Shown here piece after piece: positions 1-7,512 of a DNA stretch of 17,319 nucleotides (position 1 is its first letter; each line of letters starts with the position of its first letter). The stretch covers positions 1-17,319 of the forward strand of contig VYDD01000294.1 in the NCBI GenBank assembly GCA_009843625.1. Direction: 5' to 3'. The notes below the pieces were generated by a model, which worked only from the letters and a program-made list of their open reading frames with translations, ran no database searches and was not told the DNA's origin. This DNA comes from Gammaproteobacteria bacterium. GTDB taxonomy: Bacteria > Gemmatimonadota > Gemmatimonadetes > Longimicrobiales > Gaopeijiaceae. The position numbers and the translations under genes were made by a program.

Positions 1-1112
1 CGGCCACGGGCACGCAGTTGGCGAGCTGGGGCGCGGGCGAGTACCACCACCTGGGCGAACCCGGCGCGACCGGGGTCGACTGGAAGGGCAACATGGTGAG
101 CGCCCACGTGGGCGTGGACGTCCGTGTGGGGCCGGACATCCTGGCGGGTGTCGCGGGCTCGTACTCGTCGGGCTCCTTCGACTTCACCGACAGGACCGGC
201 GCGACCGCGGTGAGGGGCACCTACGGGACCACCATGGCCAGCGTGCACCCCTACGTGGCGTGGTTCTCCGGCGCACCCGGCACGTCGGTGTGGGGTTCAG
301 CCGGATTCGGCCGGGGCGACGTCGAGGTCGATGACGTGCGCGAAGGGTTCCGTACCAGCCCCGCCAGCATGTTGACGGGTGCGGGGGGCGCCAGCTACCA
401 GCTGCTCGCGCGCGGCGCAGGCGGCGTCCGGGTCAAGGCCGAGGGCTGGGCCGGCCAAGTGGCGGTCGACGGCACTGAACAGATCGAGGAGGTCACGCTG
501 AGCATGCAGCGCGGCAAGCTTGCCCTGGAGCTGACGCAGGCCTTCCGCACGGACACCCGGAGCGAGATGGCGTTCGTGCTTGAGGGCGGGATGCGCTACG
601 ACAATGGCGACGGTGTGAACGGAGCCAGCGCGGAAGTCGGCGGCGGTCTGCGCTACACGAACTCAGGGTTGGGGCTGACCGCGGAGAGCCGCGGGCGGTT
701 CGTCATCTCGGCGCGCGACGGCTACGAGGAATGGGGCCTCGGCGGCACGCTCATGTTCGACCCGGCGGCCCGGGGCGAGGGGCTCTCGATCCGGGTGGCG
801 CCCTCCTACGGCAACCACACGAGCGGGGTCAAACAACTGAGGGAGCGCGGGGTGTACGACCCGGTGGGCGGCCACGATCTGCGCATGAGCCCCACGGTGG
901 ACGGTGAGATCGCGTACGGCATCGCCGGCTTACAGGGGACGCCCTACAGCGGCTTCCATCTGACCGAGAGCGGCATGCGCGCCTTCTCGAGTGGCGTGCG
1001 CTACGAGCTTGGCGCTGACGTCGGACTTCGCCTCGAGGGCACCCGTCGCGAGAGCGGGCTCGGGAGAGCACAGCACACGGTGGGCGTCCGCGGAAGGATC
1101 AAGTTCCGGTAG
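1..1112 (+). CDS. Autotransporter outer-membrane beta-barrel domain protein (5' truncated)
   Basis: The reading frame is open from base 3, so the gene begins before the window; 369 residues and the stop are visible. The TTG at 18 is an internal codon, not a credible start. The visible part begins with a Trp-Gly-x-Gly-x-Tyr stretch (WGAGEY). It continues as alternating polar/hydrophobic strands rich in Gly, Tyr and Trp (VSAHVGVDVRVG, SVHPYVAWF, EVGGGLRYTNSGLGLTAE) and ends in RIKFR. This is the pattern of a C-terminal autotransporter barrel, which sits in the outer membrane and helps export or anchor an N-terminal passenger. No cysteine or catalytic motif is seen. The length fits one complete barrel, so the missing part is the signal peptide and passenger. 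It converges on the next gene with only 15 bases between the two stops. What the passenger does cannot be told from here. Confidence 0.82.
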   Translation, partial: ATGTQLASWGAGEYHHLGEPGATGVDWKGNMVSAHVGVDVRVGPDILAGVAGSYSSGSFDFTDRTGATAVRGTYGTTMASVHPYVAWFSGAPGTSVWGSAGFGRGDVEVDDVREGFRTSPASMLTGAGGASYQLLARGAGGVRVKAEGWAGQVAVDGTEQIEEVTLSMQRGKLALELTQAFRTDTRSEMAFVLEGGMRYDNGDGVNGASAEVGGGLRYTNSGLGLTAESRGRFVISARDGYEEWGLGGTLMFDPAARGEGLSIRVAPSYGNHTSGVKQLRERGVYDPVGGHDLRMSPTVDGEIAYGIAGLQGTPYSGFHLTESGMRAFSSGVRYELGADVGLRLEGTRRESGLGRAQHTVGVRGRIKFR

Positions 1113-1127
1113 AGGAGGGAGGATCGT

Positions 1128-2315
1128 TCAAGGCGGGATTCCGGCCTGATCCCACCCAAACCGGTAGTGCGTCTCCAGGAAGAACCTGAGCGACCGCGCC
1201 AGAGCGCCCGCGAATCGCCGGCGATTCTCCTCGGTATCCCGGATCCCCGGGCCATGGAGTTCGATCTGCACGCCGTCGATGACGCCTCCATCCAGTGACC
1301 CGTGGCGGCGTGTGCTGTAGCCTCCGCTGAAGAAGGGTTCGCCATGCGGATCGGGAATCAGCGGGCTGGGCACCGTCGTGACGCGCTCGCCGAACAGCAG
1401 CGCGCCCAGGCTCTCGGGTCCGCGCACGATATCGGCGAAGGAGAGGTCGACCCGGCGGGCGAGCGAACGGATGCTCGACTGCTCCGGGAAGCGCGGGGCG
1501 TTCAACTGGGCGTCGGAGCGGCTCAGGTCGCTCCCGGTGAGGAGGTATCCCAGTTCAACCCGAGGGGTGGGGTGCGAGTGGCCGTGCAGGTCTACATAGA
1601 ACCCGCGGCCGTGATCCTCCGCGATGCGGTCGCGGGCGATCACGATGAAGCGATGGTATTCCCGCCAGGCCTGCTCCGCGAACTCGCTTCCCTGGGCTGC
1701 CTCCACGATCTCCCGGTTGGGGTCGAGGCGCGTGCGCCGGAGCCGGCTGATCACGATGTGCGGCTGGCCGCCCCCGAAATGGGCGATGATCGAGTCGCGG
1801 ACCGCACGGGTCGTCTCCTGCGTCCACGAGTCCCGCGCGAGAGTCCCGTAGCTGCGGCGCGGAATCTCGTCGGGCTCCTCGCCGCCCCCGTGCCCCGCGC
1901 TCACCACCAGGGGCAGGTCGCCGGCGATGTACTCGACGTACCGGTTGCGCCCGAAGTAGGTCCGGCCGGGGACGTATTCGGCGACGGGCTGGGGGATGTA
2001 CACTTCCAGCCTGGCCGTGCCGGACACGTCTCCCGCCGTGGCTCGAACCTCGGTGCCGCCCGTCGCGACGGCGATGGCCTGTCCGTTGGCGTCGATGGTC
2101 GCGACGGAGGGATCGGCGACCGACCAGGCGACCTCCGCCCCGGCGATGGCCGCGCCCCGCGCGTCGGTCACCCGGGCTTCGAAGCGAATGGTCGAGCCCC
2201 GCTCAAGCAGCAGCTTCTGTTGTGGTGAAACGGCGACGTACGCGGGAGGCGAGGGCGAGGTGCCGCCGTCGCATGCCAGGACGGCGAGCAATATCGCGGA
2301 AAGCCATGTGCGCAT
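1128..2315 (-). CDS. Lipoprotein with BIG2-like Ig domain and N-formylglutamate amidohydrolase-like domain
   Basis: 395 residues from an ATG at 2315, preceded by GGAGAAG at a good ribosome-binding distance. A longer open frame upstream lacks a signal peptide and runs into the divergent ABC gene, so this start is preferred. Residues 1-15 form a short lipoprotein signal with the lipobox AVLAC (lipid Cys15). Residues about 24-106 look like a bacterial Ig-like group 2 (BIG2) domain, including VAWSVADPSVATIDANG. Residues about 130-385 match the N-formylglutamate amidohydrolase family, a zinc-dependent M14-like fold: SAGHGG (139-144), RTRLDPNRE (195-202), DLHGHSH (242-248), ELGYLLTG (254-261) and IELHG (351-355). 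Family members release formate, or another acyl group, from N-acyl-glutamate. Here the enzyme would act in the envelope, unlike cytosolic histidine-degradation HutG, and no hut genes are nearby. The fold call is firm; the substrate is unknown. Confidence 0.8.
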   Translation of the reverse strand: MRTWLSAILLAVLACDGGTSPSPPAYVAVSPQQKLLLERGSTIRFEARVTDARGAAIAGAEVAWSVADPSVATIDANGQAIAVATGGTEVRATAGDVSGTARLEVYIPQPVAEYVPGRTYFGRNRYVEYIAGDLPLVVSAGHGGGEEPDEIPRRSYGTLARDSWTQETTRAVRDSIIAHFGGGQPHIVISRLRRTRLDPNREIVEAAQGSEFAEQAWREYHRFIVIARDRIAEDHGRGFYVDLHGHSHPTPRVELGYLLTGSDLSRSDAQLNAPRFPEQSSIRSLARRVDLSFADIVRGPESLGALLFGERVTTVPSPLIPDPHGEPFFSGGYSTRRHGSLDGGVIDGVQIELHGPGIRDTEENRRRFAGALARSLRFFLETHYRFGWDQAGIPP

Positions 2316-2353
2316 GTAGCTTCTCCGGGTCCTCTCCGGCGGGCTTCCCCTGA

Positions 2354-2383
2354 ATAGTGATCGCCTTCGGCATCGACGATCAA
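2354..2383 (-). promoter_or_regulatory. Possible sigma70-like promoter for the lipoprotein gene
   Basis: On the minus strand TTGATC (2383-2378) and CACTAT (2359-2354) are 18 bases apart. Transcription would begin about 30 bases before the ATG at 2315. The match to the -10 consensus is poor (3 of 6), so this is only a candidate. It lies in the 132-base divergent gap between the lipoprotein and the ABC transporter, which must hold promoters for both. I could not pick one for the plus strand. Confidence 0.2.
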
Positions 2384-2447
2384 GGGCAAGGGGGGCCGGT
2401 GCCAGCGCCGGAGCCGGGACGCGAGGAGAACCGCTGAAGAGAGCGAC

Positions 2448-3197
2448 ATGATCCGCACCGAGGCGCTCAGCAAGGAATTCCGGTCTCGCGGGGCCAGGCG
2501 GGTGCAGGCGGTGGATCGTCTGGACCTGACCTGCGACCCGGGTGAGATCTACGCGCTCCTGGGACCCAACGGGGCGGGGAAGACCACGGTGCTGCGCATC
2601 CTGAGCACCCTGATGGACCCGACCTCGGGCGAAGCCTGGGTGCGGGGACACTCGGTGCGCGCAGAGAAGGCTGCCATCCGCGCCCTGATCGGCTTCGTGT
2701 CGTACGAGACCCGCGTGTACGAGCGCCTCACGCCGCGCGAGATCGGCCACTTCTTCGGCCGCCTGAACGACATGGCCCCGGCCGCCATCGAAGACAACCT
2801 CGCGTACATCTTCGATCTGCTGGACATGACGGAGTTCGCCGACGAGCGCACCGATACGTTCTCGACCGGCATGAAGCAGAAGACCGTGCTCATGCGCGCG
2901 CTGGTGACCAACCCGCTGATCCTCATCTGGGACGAGCCCACCTCCGGGCTCGACGTCCTCACCGCCAAGCGCGTGATCGACTACATCCGCCTGCTGAAGG
3001 GGGAGGGGAAGACGGTCCTGTTCTCGACCCACATCCTGTGGGAAGCGGAAAAGCTCGCCGACCGCATCGGCATCATCCATCGAGGAAGGCTCAGGTCCGA
3101 AGGGACCCTGGAGTCGCTGAGGGCCCGGACCGGGCTCGGGGACCTCGAAGACATCTTCTTTTCCCTCGTCGGGGCCGACGGGGAAGCGAGCGGCTGA
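2448..3197 (+). CDS. ABC transporter ATP-binding protein, NatA-type
   Basis: 249 residues; the ATG at 2448 follows GAAGAGAG. It is the ATPase that drives a membrane exporter from the cytoplasmic side. Walker A is GPNGAGKT (39-46), the signature is FSTGMKQK (138-145), Walker B is LILIWDEP (157-164), the D-loop SGLD follows, and the switch His is H195 in STHILWEAE. The STGMKQK form of the signature is usual in the NatA/multidrug branch and does not suggest loss of function. The length is normal for a stand-alone ABC subunit. Its stop TGA (3195-3197) shares one base with the ATG of the permease, so the two are translationally coupled and form one transporter. NatAB in Bacillus exports sodium. 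The sodium assignment here rests on family resemblance only, and other small cations or amphiphilic compounds are possible. Confidence 0.9.
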   Translation: MIRTEALSKEFRSRGARRVQAVDRLDLTCDPGEIYALLGPNGAGKTTVLRILSTLMDPTSGEAWVRGHSVRAEKAAIRALIGFVSYETRVYERLTPREIGHFFGRLNDMAPAAIEDNLAYIFDLLDMTEFADERTDTFSTGMKQKTVLMRALVTNPLILIWDEPTSGLDVLTAKRVIDYIRLLKGEGKTVLFSTHILWEAEKLADRIGIIHRGRLRSEGTLESLRARTGLGDLEDIFFSLVGADGEASG

Positions 3198-4315
3198 TGA
3201 TTCGCAAGGCGCTGCTGATCTACGGCAAGGAGATGCGGGTCCTGAGGCGGGACGTCCGGCTCATCGGAGGGATGGTGGCGAGCGCGCTCGTCTTCTTTCC
3301 CCTGCTGATGGGGCTGGCCAGCAACCTCGACCGGCTCGGCGGGGACGACTCCGGGCCGGTCCCGGTGGTCGCCCCGGGGGGCGACGATGTACTGCGCCGG
3401 CTGCTGGACGCCAATCCGCTGGTGCGCGTCGCGACGCTGGAGGAAGTGGCGGAGGGCGGCGAAGCTCACGTGACCGTGCTGCGGGAAGGGACCGCGTACC
3501 GGATCCGGGCCGCATCCGCGGAGAACGCGGTCTGGGCCGCGGCGGTGTCGCTGCGCCAGGATCTGCAGGCGGTGCAGCAGCGGGCCGTCGAGGACAGGCT
3601 TGCCGAGCGGGGCCTGCGCATGCGCGATCTGCGTCCCTTCGAGGTCGTGCTGATCGATACCTCGGGCGGCATCGGGGGAGCGCTCAGCCTCCTGATCCCC
3701 TACATGGCGGTGATCCTGCTGGTCACCAACGCGGCGCGGGCGCTCTACGTAGCGGTCGGGGAGAAGGAGAAGAACACCTTGGCGGCGCTTCTGGTGTCGA
3801 CGGTGCCGCGTCCCGCGATCGTGATCGGCAAGAGCCTGGCCATCATGACGTTCGCGGTGGCGGCGTCGCTCCTGCTCATCGTCGGGATGATGATGGCGGC
3901 GCGCCTGGGGCTCGCGCCCGAGGACTTCGCGGGGCCGGGCGAGCTTTCGCTGGCGCCGGCTCAGGTGGCGGCGCTGGCCGTGAACCTGGCGGCGCTCGCC
4001 CTGCTGGTTTCCGCGCTGGTCATGGTGATCGGCACCTGGGCGCGCTCTCAGCGCGAGGCGGGAATGTACACTGCGCCGCTGGTGTTTCTCTCGGTCTTCC
4101 TGGCCATCTTCGCCCTCGCTCCGGCCTCGTTCGGAGCAGCGGTTTACGCGGTGCCCATCCTCGGCAACGCGCTGGCGATGCGCGAGGCCATACAGGGGCA
4201 GGTCGACTGGCTGGCGCTCGCGCTGCTGGCTGGCGTGAACGCCCTGGGCTTCGCGCTCCTGACGTGGTGCTCGATCCGGCTCTACGGGCGCGAGTCGGTG
4301 CTCTTCCGGGTGTAG
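3197..4315 (+). CDS. ABC-2 type permease, NatB-like
   Basis: 372 residues. The ATG at 3197 overlaps the stop of the ATPase gene by one base; an open frame extends further back but only as an out-of-frame shadow of that gene. Hydrophobic segments lie at about 22-43, 160-181, 209-236, 255-280, 291-316 and 337-360. A large extracytoplasmic domain (about 45-158) sits between the first and second, the layout of ABC-2/NatB permeases. The cytoplasmic coupling loop GEKEKNTLAALLVSTVPR (188-205), followed by a Gly-Lys, is characteristic of this family. With the preceding ATPase it should form a two-gene ATP-driven exporter. The gene ends 22 bases before the stop of the convergent epimerase gene. Substrate unknown; NatB would suggest sodium. 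Confidence 0.85.
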   Translation: MIRKALLIYGKEMRVLRRDVRLIGGMVASALVFFPLLMGLASNLDRLGGDDSGPVPVVAPGGDDVLRRLLDANPLVRVATLEEVAEGGEAHVTVLREGTAYRIRAASAENAVWAAAVSLRQDLQAVQQRAVEDRLAERGLRMRDLRPFEVVLIDTSGGIGGALSLLIPYMAVILLVTNAARALYVAVGEKEKNTLAALLVSTVPRPAIVIGKSLAIMTFAVAASLLLIVGMMMAARLGLAPEDFAGPGELSLAPAQVAALAVNLAALALLVSALVMVIGTWARSQREAGMYTAPLVFLSVFLAIFALAPASFGAAVYAVPILGNALAMREAIQGQVDWLALALLAGVNALGFALLTWCSIRLYGRESVLFRV

Positions 4316-4316
4316 G

Positions 4317-4330
4317 CCGGGTCTTCCCGG
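4317..4330. terminator. Small hairpin between convergent genes (weak terminator candidate)
   Basis: CCGGG (4317-4321) and CCCGG (4326-4330) can form a five-base stem with a TCTT loop, inside the 22 bases separating the stops of the permease and the epimerase gene. No T-run follows on either strand. The position suits a bidirectional terminator, but so short a GC stem is easily found by chance in this sequence. Confidence 0.22.
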
Positions 4331-4337
4331 ATTCAGT

Positions 4338-5486
4338 CTACGCCTTCCACTCCTCCAGGAGCTGCCGGTCGCGTTCCAGGTTGAGTTGAAGCTGATTGCG
4401 CCGTTCCTCGGGAAGCGTCCTGAACCATTCCAGCGTGTCGAGGGCGGTGACCGCGATGGGGCGGAACTTGAGTCCCCTGGCGACGGCCCTGTGGGACCTG
4501 ACGCGCGAGATTCCGCGGACGGCGCCCTCCGTGGGCGGATACCAGAGCGGGAACCGAGCCTGCCGCTCGGCGAGGAATGGCTCGTCGATCCAGGTGAAGG
4601 AGAGCGGAGTGCTCGTGATCGCGCGGATGCCGTAGACGAACTCGGCCATCGAGGTTGGGGCGAGGGTCGGGCCGGCGGCGTTGAAGGTGCCGCCGATGTC
4701 GCGCTCCAGGCACAGGATCATGAACTCGGCCAGATCGCGCACATCGATGTACTGGACCGGTGTGTCCCGGCGCCCCGGTGCGATGATCTCACCGCCGTGG
4801 TCGATGCGCACGGGCCAGTAGGTGAAGCGGTCGGTGGTGTCGCCGGGCCCCGCGACGACGTGGAGCCGCACCACGGTGCCGCGTTCCCGGTAGGTATCCG
4901 TAACCGCGTTCTCGCAGAGGATCTTGAGAGGTCCGTAGTAGCGGTCGACGTCTTCGCTTTCCGGGTCCTCGATGGGCAGGAGCTCCGAGTCCTCGGTGAG
5001 CTCGTCCTGGTCGAAGCTGTACACTGATCCGGTCGAGGTGAAGAGGTATCGGTCCACCGAGTCGCGCAGCAGCGCCGCCGAGTCGCGCACGTGGCGCGGC
5101 ACGTAGCCGCTGTTGTCGATCACCGCGTCCCAGGTGCGGCCCTCCAGGGCGCCGAGTTGCCCGTCCCGGTCGCCGATCAGCGTCTCCACTCCGGGGAAGA
5201 GGTCCGGGGCGGTGCGTCCCCGGTTGAAGATGCTGACCTGGTGGCCCCGATACATCGCGTACCGCACCTGGTGCGGGCCGATGAACCCGGTGCCGCCCAG
5301 GATGAGGATGCTGAGCGGGCGGGGTGACGGCTCGGAAGCCGCGGGCCCCGGGAAGGTCCGGGTCAGACCGGCCGGTCCCGGGGAGGCGGCCAGGGCGCGG
5401 GCGGGTCCAAATGCCGCGGGTCCGAGTGCCGCGGCGCCAGCAGCGGCGGCGGAGGTGGCCAGAAAGCGGCGGCGAGTGTGTGTCAT
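4338..5486 (-). CDS. Tat-exported NAD-dependent epimerase/dehydratase-like protein
   Basis: 382 residues; the ATG at 5486 has a strong AGGAG eight bases upstream. The N-terminus THTRRRFLATSAAAAGAAAL is a twin-arginine signal (RR within residues 5-7, F8, L9, then an Ala-rich core). Such a signal fits a cofactor-binding protein folded before export. An extended SDR Rossmann domain begins near residue 58: GGTGFIG (64-70), a basic NRGR (88-91) after strand 2, Ser in TSTGSVY (150-156) and the Tyr-x-x-x-Lys pair Y184/K188 in YYGPLK. FNAAG (268-272) and the C-terminal LEWFRTLPEE are typical of this atypical-SDR branch of NAD(P)-dependent sugar epimerases and reductases. The true reaction is unknown. 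It starts eight bases after the stop of the M28 peptidase gene, so the two are almost certainly co-transcribed. Confidence 0.85.
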   Translation of the reverse strand: MTHTRRRFLATSAAAAGAAALGPAAFGPARALAASPGPAGLTRTFPGPAASEPSPRPLSILILGGTGFIGPHQVRYAMYRGHQVSIFNRGRTAPDLFPGVETLIGDRDGQLGALEGRTWDAVIDNSGYVPRHVRDSAALLRDSVDRYLFTSTGSVYSFDQDELTEDSELLPIEDPESEDVDRYYGPLKILCENAVTDTYRERGTVVRLHVVAGPGDTTDRFTYWPVRIDHGGEIIAPGRRDTPVQYIDVRDLAEFMILCLERDIGGTFNAAGPTLAPTSMAEFVYGIRAITSTPLSFTWIDEPFLAERQARFPLWYPPTEGAVRGISRVRSHRAVARGLKFRPIAVTALDTLEWFRTLPEERRNQLQLNLERDRQLLEEWKA

Positions 5487-5494
5487 GTCAACTC

Positions 5495-7339
5495 CTAGCG
5501 GATCCCCGGTGACGCGAGCAGGGCTGTCGCGCGGCGGTTCGATTCCGTGATGGCCTCCAGCAGCCGGTTCCGCTCGCGCACCAGCGTGGCCATGGCGAGG
5601 CGGTAGCGCTCGCTGCCGGGCGCCGCCTCGGCGAGGGTCCGCGTCGGGGCGAGGCCGGGAAGCGGGCCGGGGACCGCGCCCGCGTCCGGGTGATGCGGGG
5701 TGAGCGGGACGTAGAGCACCCGGTGCAGCGGCCGCAGCACGTCCACGAGCGCCATGTCGAGCTCGGGTGAGCCGGTCGCGCGGGGGAGCGCGGCCTCCAG
5801 CCGGCCCGCCAGCGCGAGAAGTTCGCCCTGGGCCTCGGCGGCCTGCGAGAGATCGAACTGACCGCTGCCCAATTCGGAGCGCGCGGCGATGGCCGCGCCC
5901 AGAGCCTCGACCTGGCCCACCAGGTCCACCGGCAGCACTTCACGGCCGAGCAGCGCCGAGAGCGCGATCGCGTACAGGTGGGTGTCGCCCTCCAGGATGT
6001 CGAAGTCGATCTTGTCGAACGTGTCCTCGGGGGTATGCCACCACCAATATCCGCCGTCCTCTTCGGCCCGGTTGCGGTAGAGCTGCAGGAGCGGCAGCCC
6101 GACTCCGTTGAACGACTGGTCGGAGTTTCGTCCCGGCCGGGTCGGCTGGATGTTGGCGTCCACGCCGCGCTGCATGGCGAAGCGCGCGACCTCGGCCAGC
6201 GAGGCGGTCGTCGCGGCTGCGAACAGGCGCGCCCCCATCTGCCCGATCCCGTCCACGTTCACATGCGCTACCGCGCGTGAGCGCAGCTCGTCGAAGAAGT
6301 GGTCGGCGAACCAGGTCGACCCGCCATAGCGCGCGTTCGAGTGCCCGGGCCACCAGGCCACCACCAGGCCGCGCCGCATGCGCTCGCGCTCGGCGTGGAA
6401 GGCGAGGGCCAGGTCGAGCATGCCCGCGTTCGACGCCCCCTCGTCGGTCGCCGCGTAGTGCCATCCGTCGATGTGCCCGCCGAAGAGGACATAGGGGCTC
6501 TCCGGCTCGGGCCCGGGGATGCGGGCGATGGCAAGCCGAAGCTCCTTCCATCCCGCGTCGGCGCGCGCCGACAGCTCGACCTCGAGCGGTCCGCGGGCGA
6601 GCAGCGCCCGAAGCCGCTCTCCGGCGCTGCGCGCGATGTGCGCGACGGGCATGTCGGGCAGGCGGTGGTAGTTGAGCAGCGAAGGCGTGCCCCAGGTGGA
6701 GGTGACGATGAGGTCGTTCACCCGCTCCTCGGGGTGCACGAAGATGACGCCGGCGGCGCCCAGCCGGTCCAGAATGATGACCGGGATGTTCCTCGGCTGC
6801 CCATCCAGGAGCACGATGGCGCCCGCGACGTCGGGAAGGCCGCGTGCGCCGGCTCCGTCCATTCCCTCCCCGGCGAGCACGATGCGCTCGCCCGTGCCGA
6901 CCTCGACTGGAGGCAGATTGGCGGGCGCACCCAGGTCGACCAGCGGGGCGCGCAGCGAGCCCACCGTGGCGGAGAACGACGACGTGATGGCGCTGAGTGT
7001 GGGGCCGTCGGGCACGGACACCGATGCCGAGATCGGATCGGACACGTAGGTCTCGAACGCGTGCACTTCCACCGGCACGCCGGCGGCCTCGAGCGTCGCG
7101 ACGACGTGGTCGATCGCAGCGTTTTCGCCCTCGCTCCCGGAGAGGCGGTCGTGCTCCACGATCGCGCGCGCGTGCGGCTCGAGCGAGGCCGCGGAAATGT
7201 GCGTGCGCACCGCGGCGGCCAGCAGATCCGCGTTCATATCGGCCTGCATGCCCGACCGCTCGCCGGGGCCGCAGGCGGTTGTCAGCCATGGCGCGAGCGC
7301 CAGCGCGATGAGGGCAACACGGTGTACGGATCGAGGCAT
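5495..7339 (-). CDS. Lipoprotein M28-family (PA-domain) metallopeptidase-like protein with altered metal site
   Basis: 614 residues from the ATG at 7339, chosen over one seven codons upstream because GGAGG lies eight bases before it and the signal peptide starts cleanly. Lipobox LTTAC gives lipid Cys23. Residues about 100-260 resemble a PA insert (VAGAIVLLDG, IILDRLGAAGVIFVHPE). Residues about 280-465 are the M28 aminopeptidase domain. H289 (FGGHIDG), D299 (ATDEGASNAG), D363 (NVDGIG) and H435 (WWHTPEDT) match four classical zinc ligands. The usual Glu-Glu pair, general base plus ligand, is replaced by GHS (332-334) in WWPGHSNARYGGS. A C-terminal region of about 140 residues has no motif I recognise. 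It would trim peptides or N-acyl amino acids in the envelope if still active. First gene of an operon with the Tat-exported epimerase-like protein. Confidence 0.83.
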   Translation of the reverse strand: MPRSVHRVALIALALAPWLTTACGPGERSGMQADMNADLLAAAVRTHISAASLEPHARAIVEHDRLSGSEGENAAIDHVVATLEAAGVPVEVHAFETYVSDPISASVSVPDGPTLSAITSSFSATVGSLRAPLVDLGAPANLPPVEVGTGERIVLAGEGMDGAGARGLPDVAGAIVLLDGQPRNIPVIILDRLGAAGVIFVHPEERVNDLIVTSTWGTPSLLNYHRLPDMPVAHIARSAGERLRALLARGPLEVELSARADAGWKELRLAIARIPGPEPESPYVLFGGHIDGWHYAATDEGASNAGMLDLALAFHAERERMRRGLVVAWWPGHSNARYGGSTWFADHFFDELRSRAVAHVNVDGIGQMGARLFAAATTASLAEVARFAMQRGVDANIQPTRPGRNSDQSFNGVGLPLLQLYRNRAEEDGGYWWWHTPEDTFDKIDFDILEGDTHLYAIALSALLGREVLPVDLVGQVEALGAAIAARSELGSGQFDLSQAAEAQGELLALAGRLEAALPRATGSPELDMALVDVLRPLHRVLYVPLTPHHPDAGAVPGPLPGLAPTRTLAEAAPGSERYRLAMATLVRERNRLLEAITESNRRATALLASPGIR

Positions 7340-7452
7340 GCGACGTTCCTCCGGGACCATTGGGGCAACGCCATGGATGATGGAACAGCGTCCCGGGCGA
7401 CGCCAGCCTGTGGGCGGTTCGGCGGGTGCGGGAACCTGCGCCTCATCGCTAC

Positions 7453-7482
7453 TATCAGGGCATCAGGCCCTCGCATATCAGG
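7453..7482. repeat. Three short direct repeats (T/C)ATCAGG in a divergent intergenic region
   Basis: TATCAGG (7453-7459), CATCAGG (7461-7467) and TATCAGG (7476-7482) lie on the plus strand between the divergently read peptidase and cyclase genes. Their starts are 8 and 15 bases apart, and the last ends 30 bases before the cyclase ATG. The spacing and position would suit an operator. No clear -35/-10 pair could be placed for either gene in this 173-base gap. Confidence 0.3.
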
Positions 7483-7512
7483 CTTTCGGGGCGCTTCCCG
7501 GGAGGAGGCTTC

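Noticed and set aside
1302..2228. 308-codon plus-strand frame opposite the BIG2/hydrolase lipoprotein
   Set aside because: It overlaps a gene with a lipobox and intact active-site motifs, and has no signal, domain or ribosome-binding site of its own.
2859..2882. Unusual ABC signature FSTGMKQK as a sign of a broken ATPase
   Set aside because: The STGMKQK form is usual in the NatA branch, and Walker A, Walker B and the switch His are intact.
2316..3080. N-terminal extension of the lipoprotein frame across the divergent ABC gene
   Set aside because: The extension lacks a signal peptide, while ATG 2315 has a good ribosome-binding site and starts a lipoprotein signal; the extra part is antisense to the ABC ATPase.
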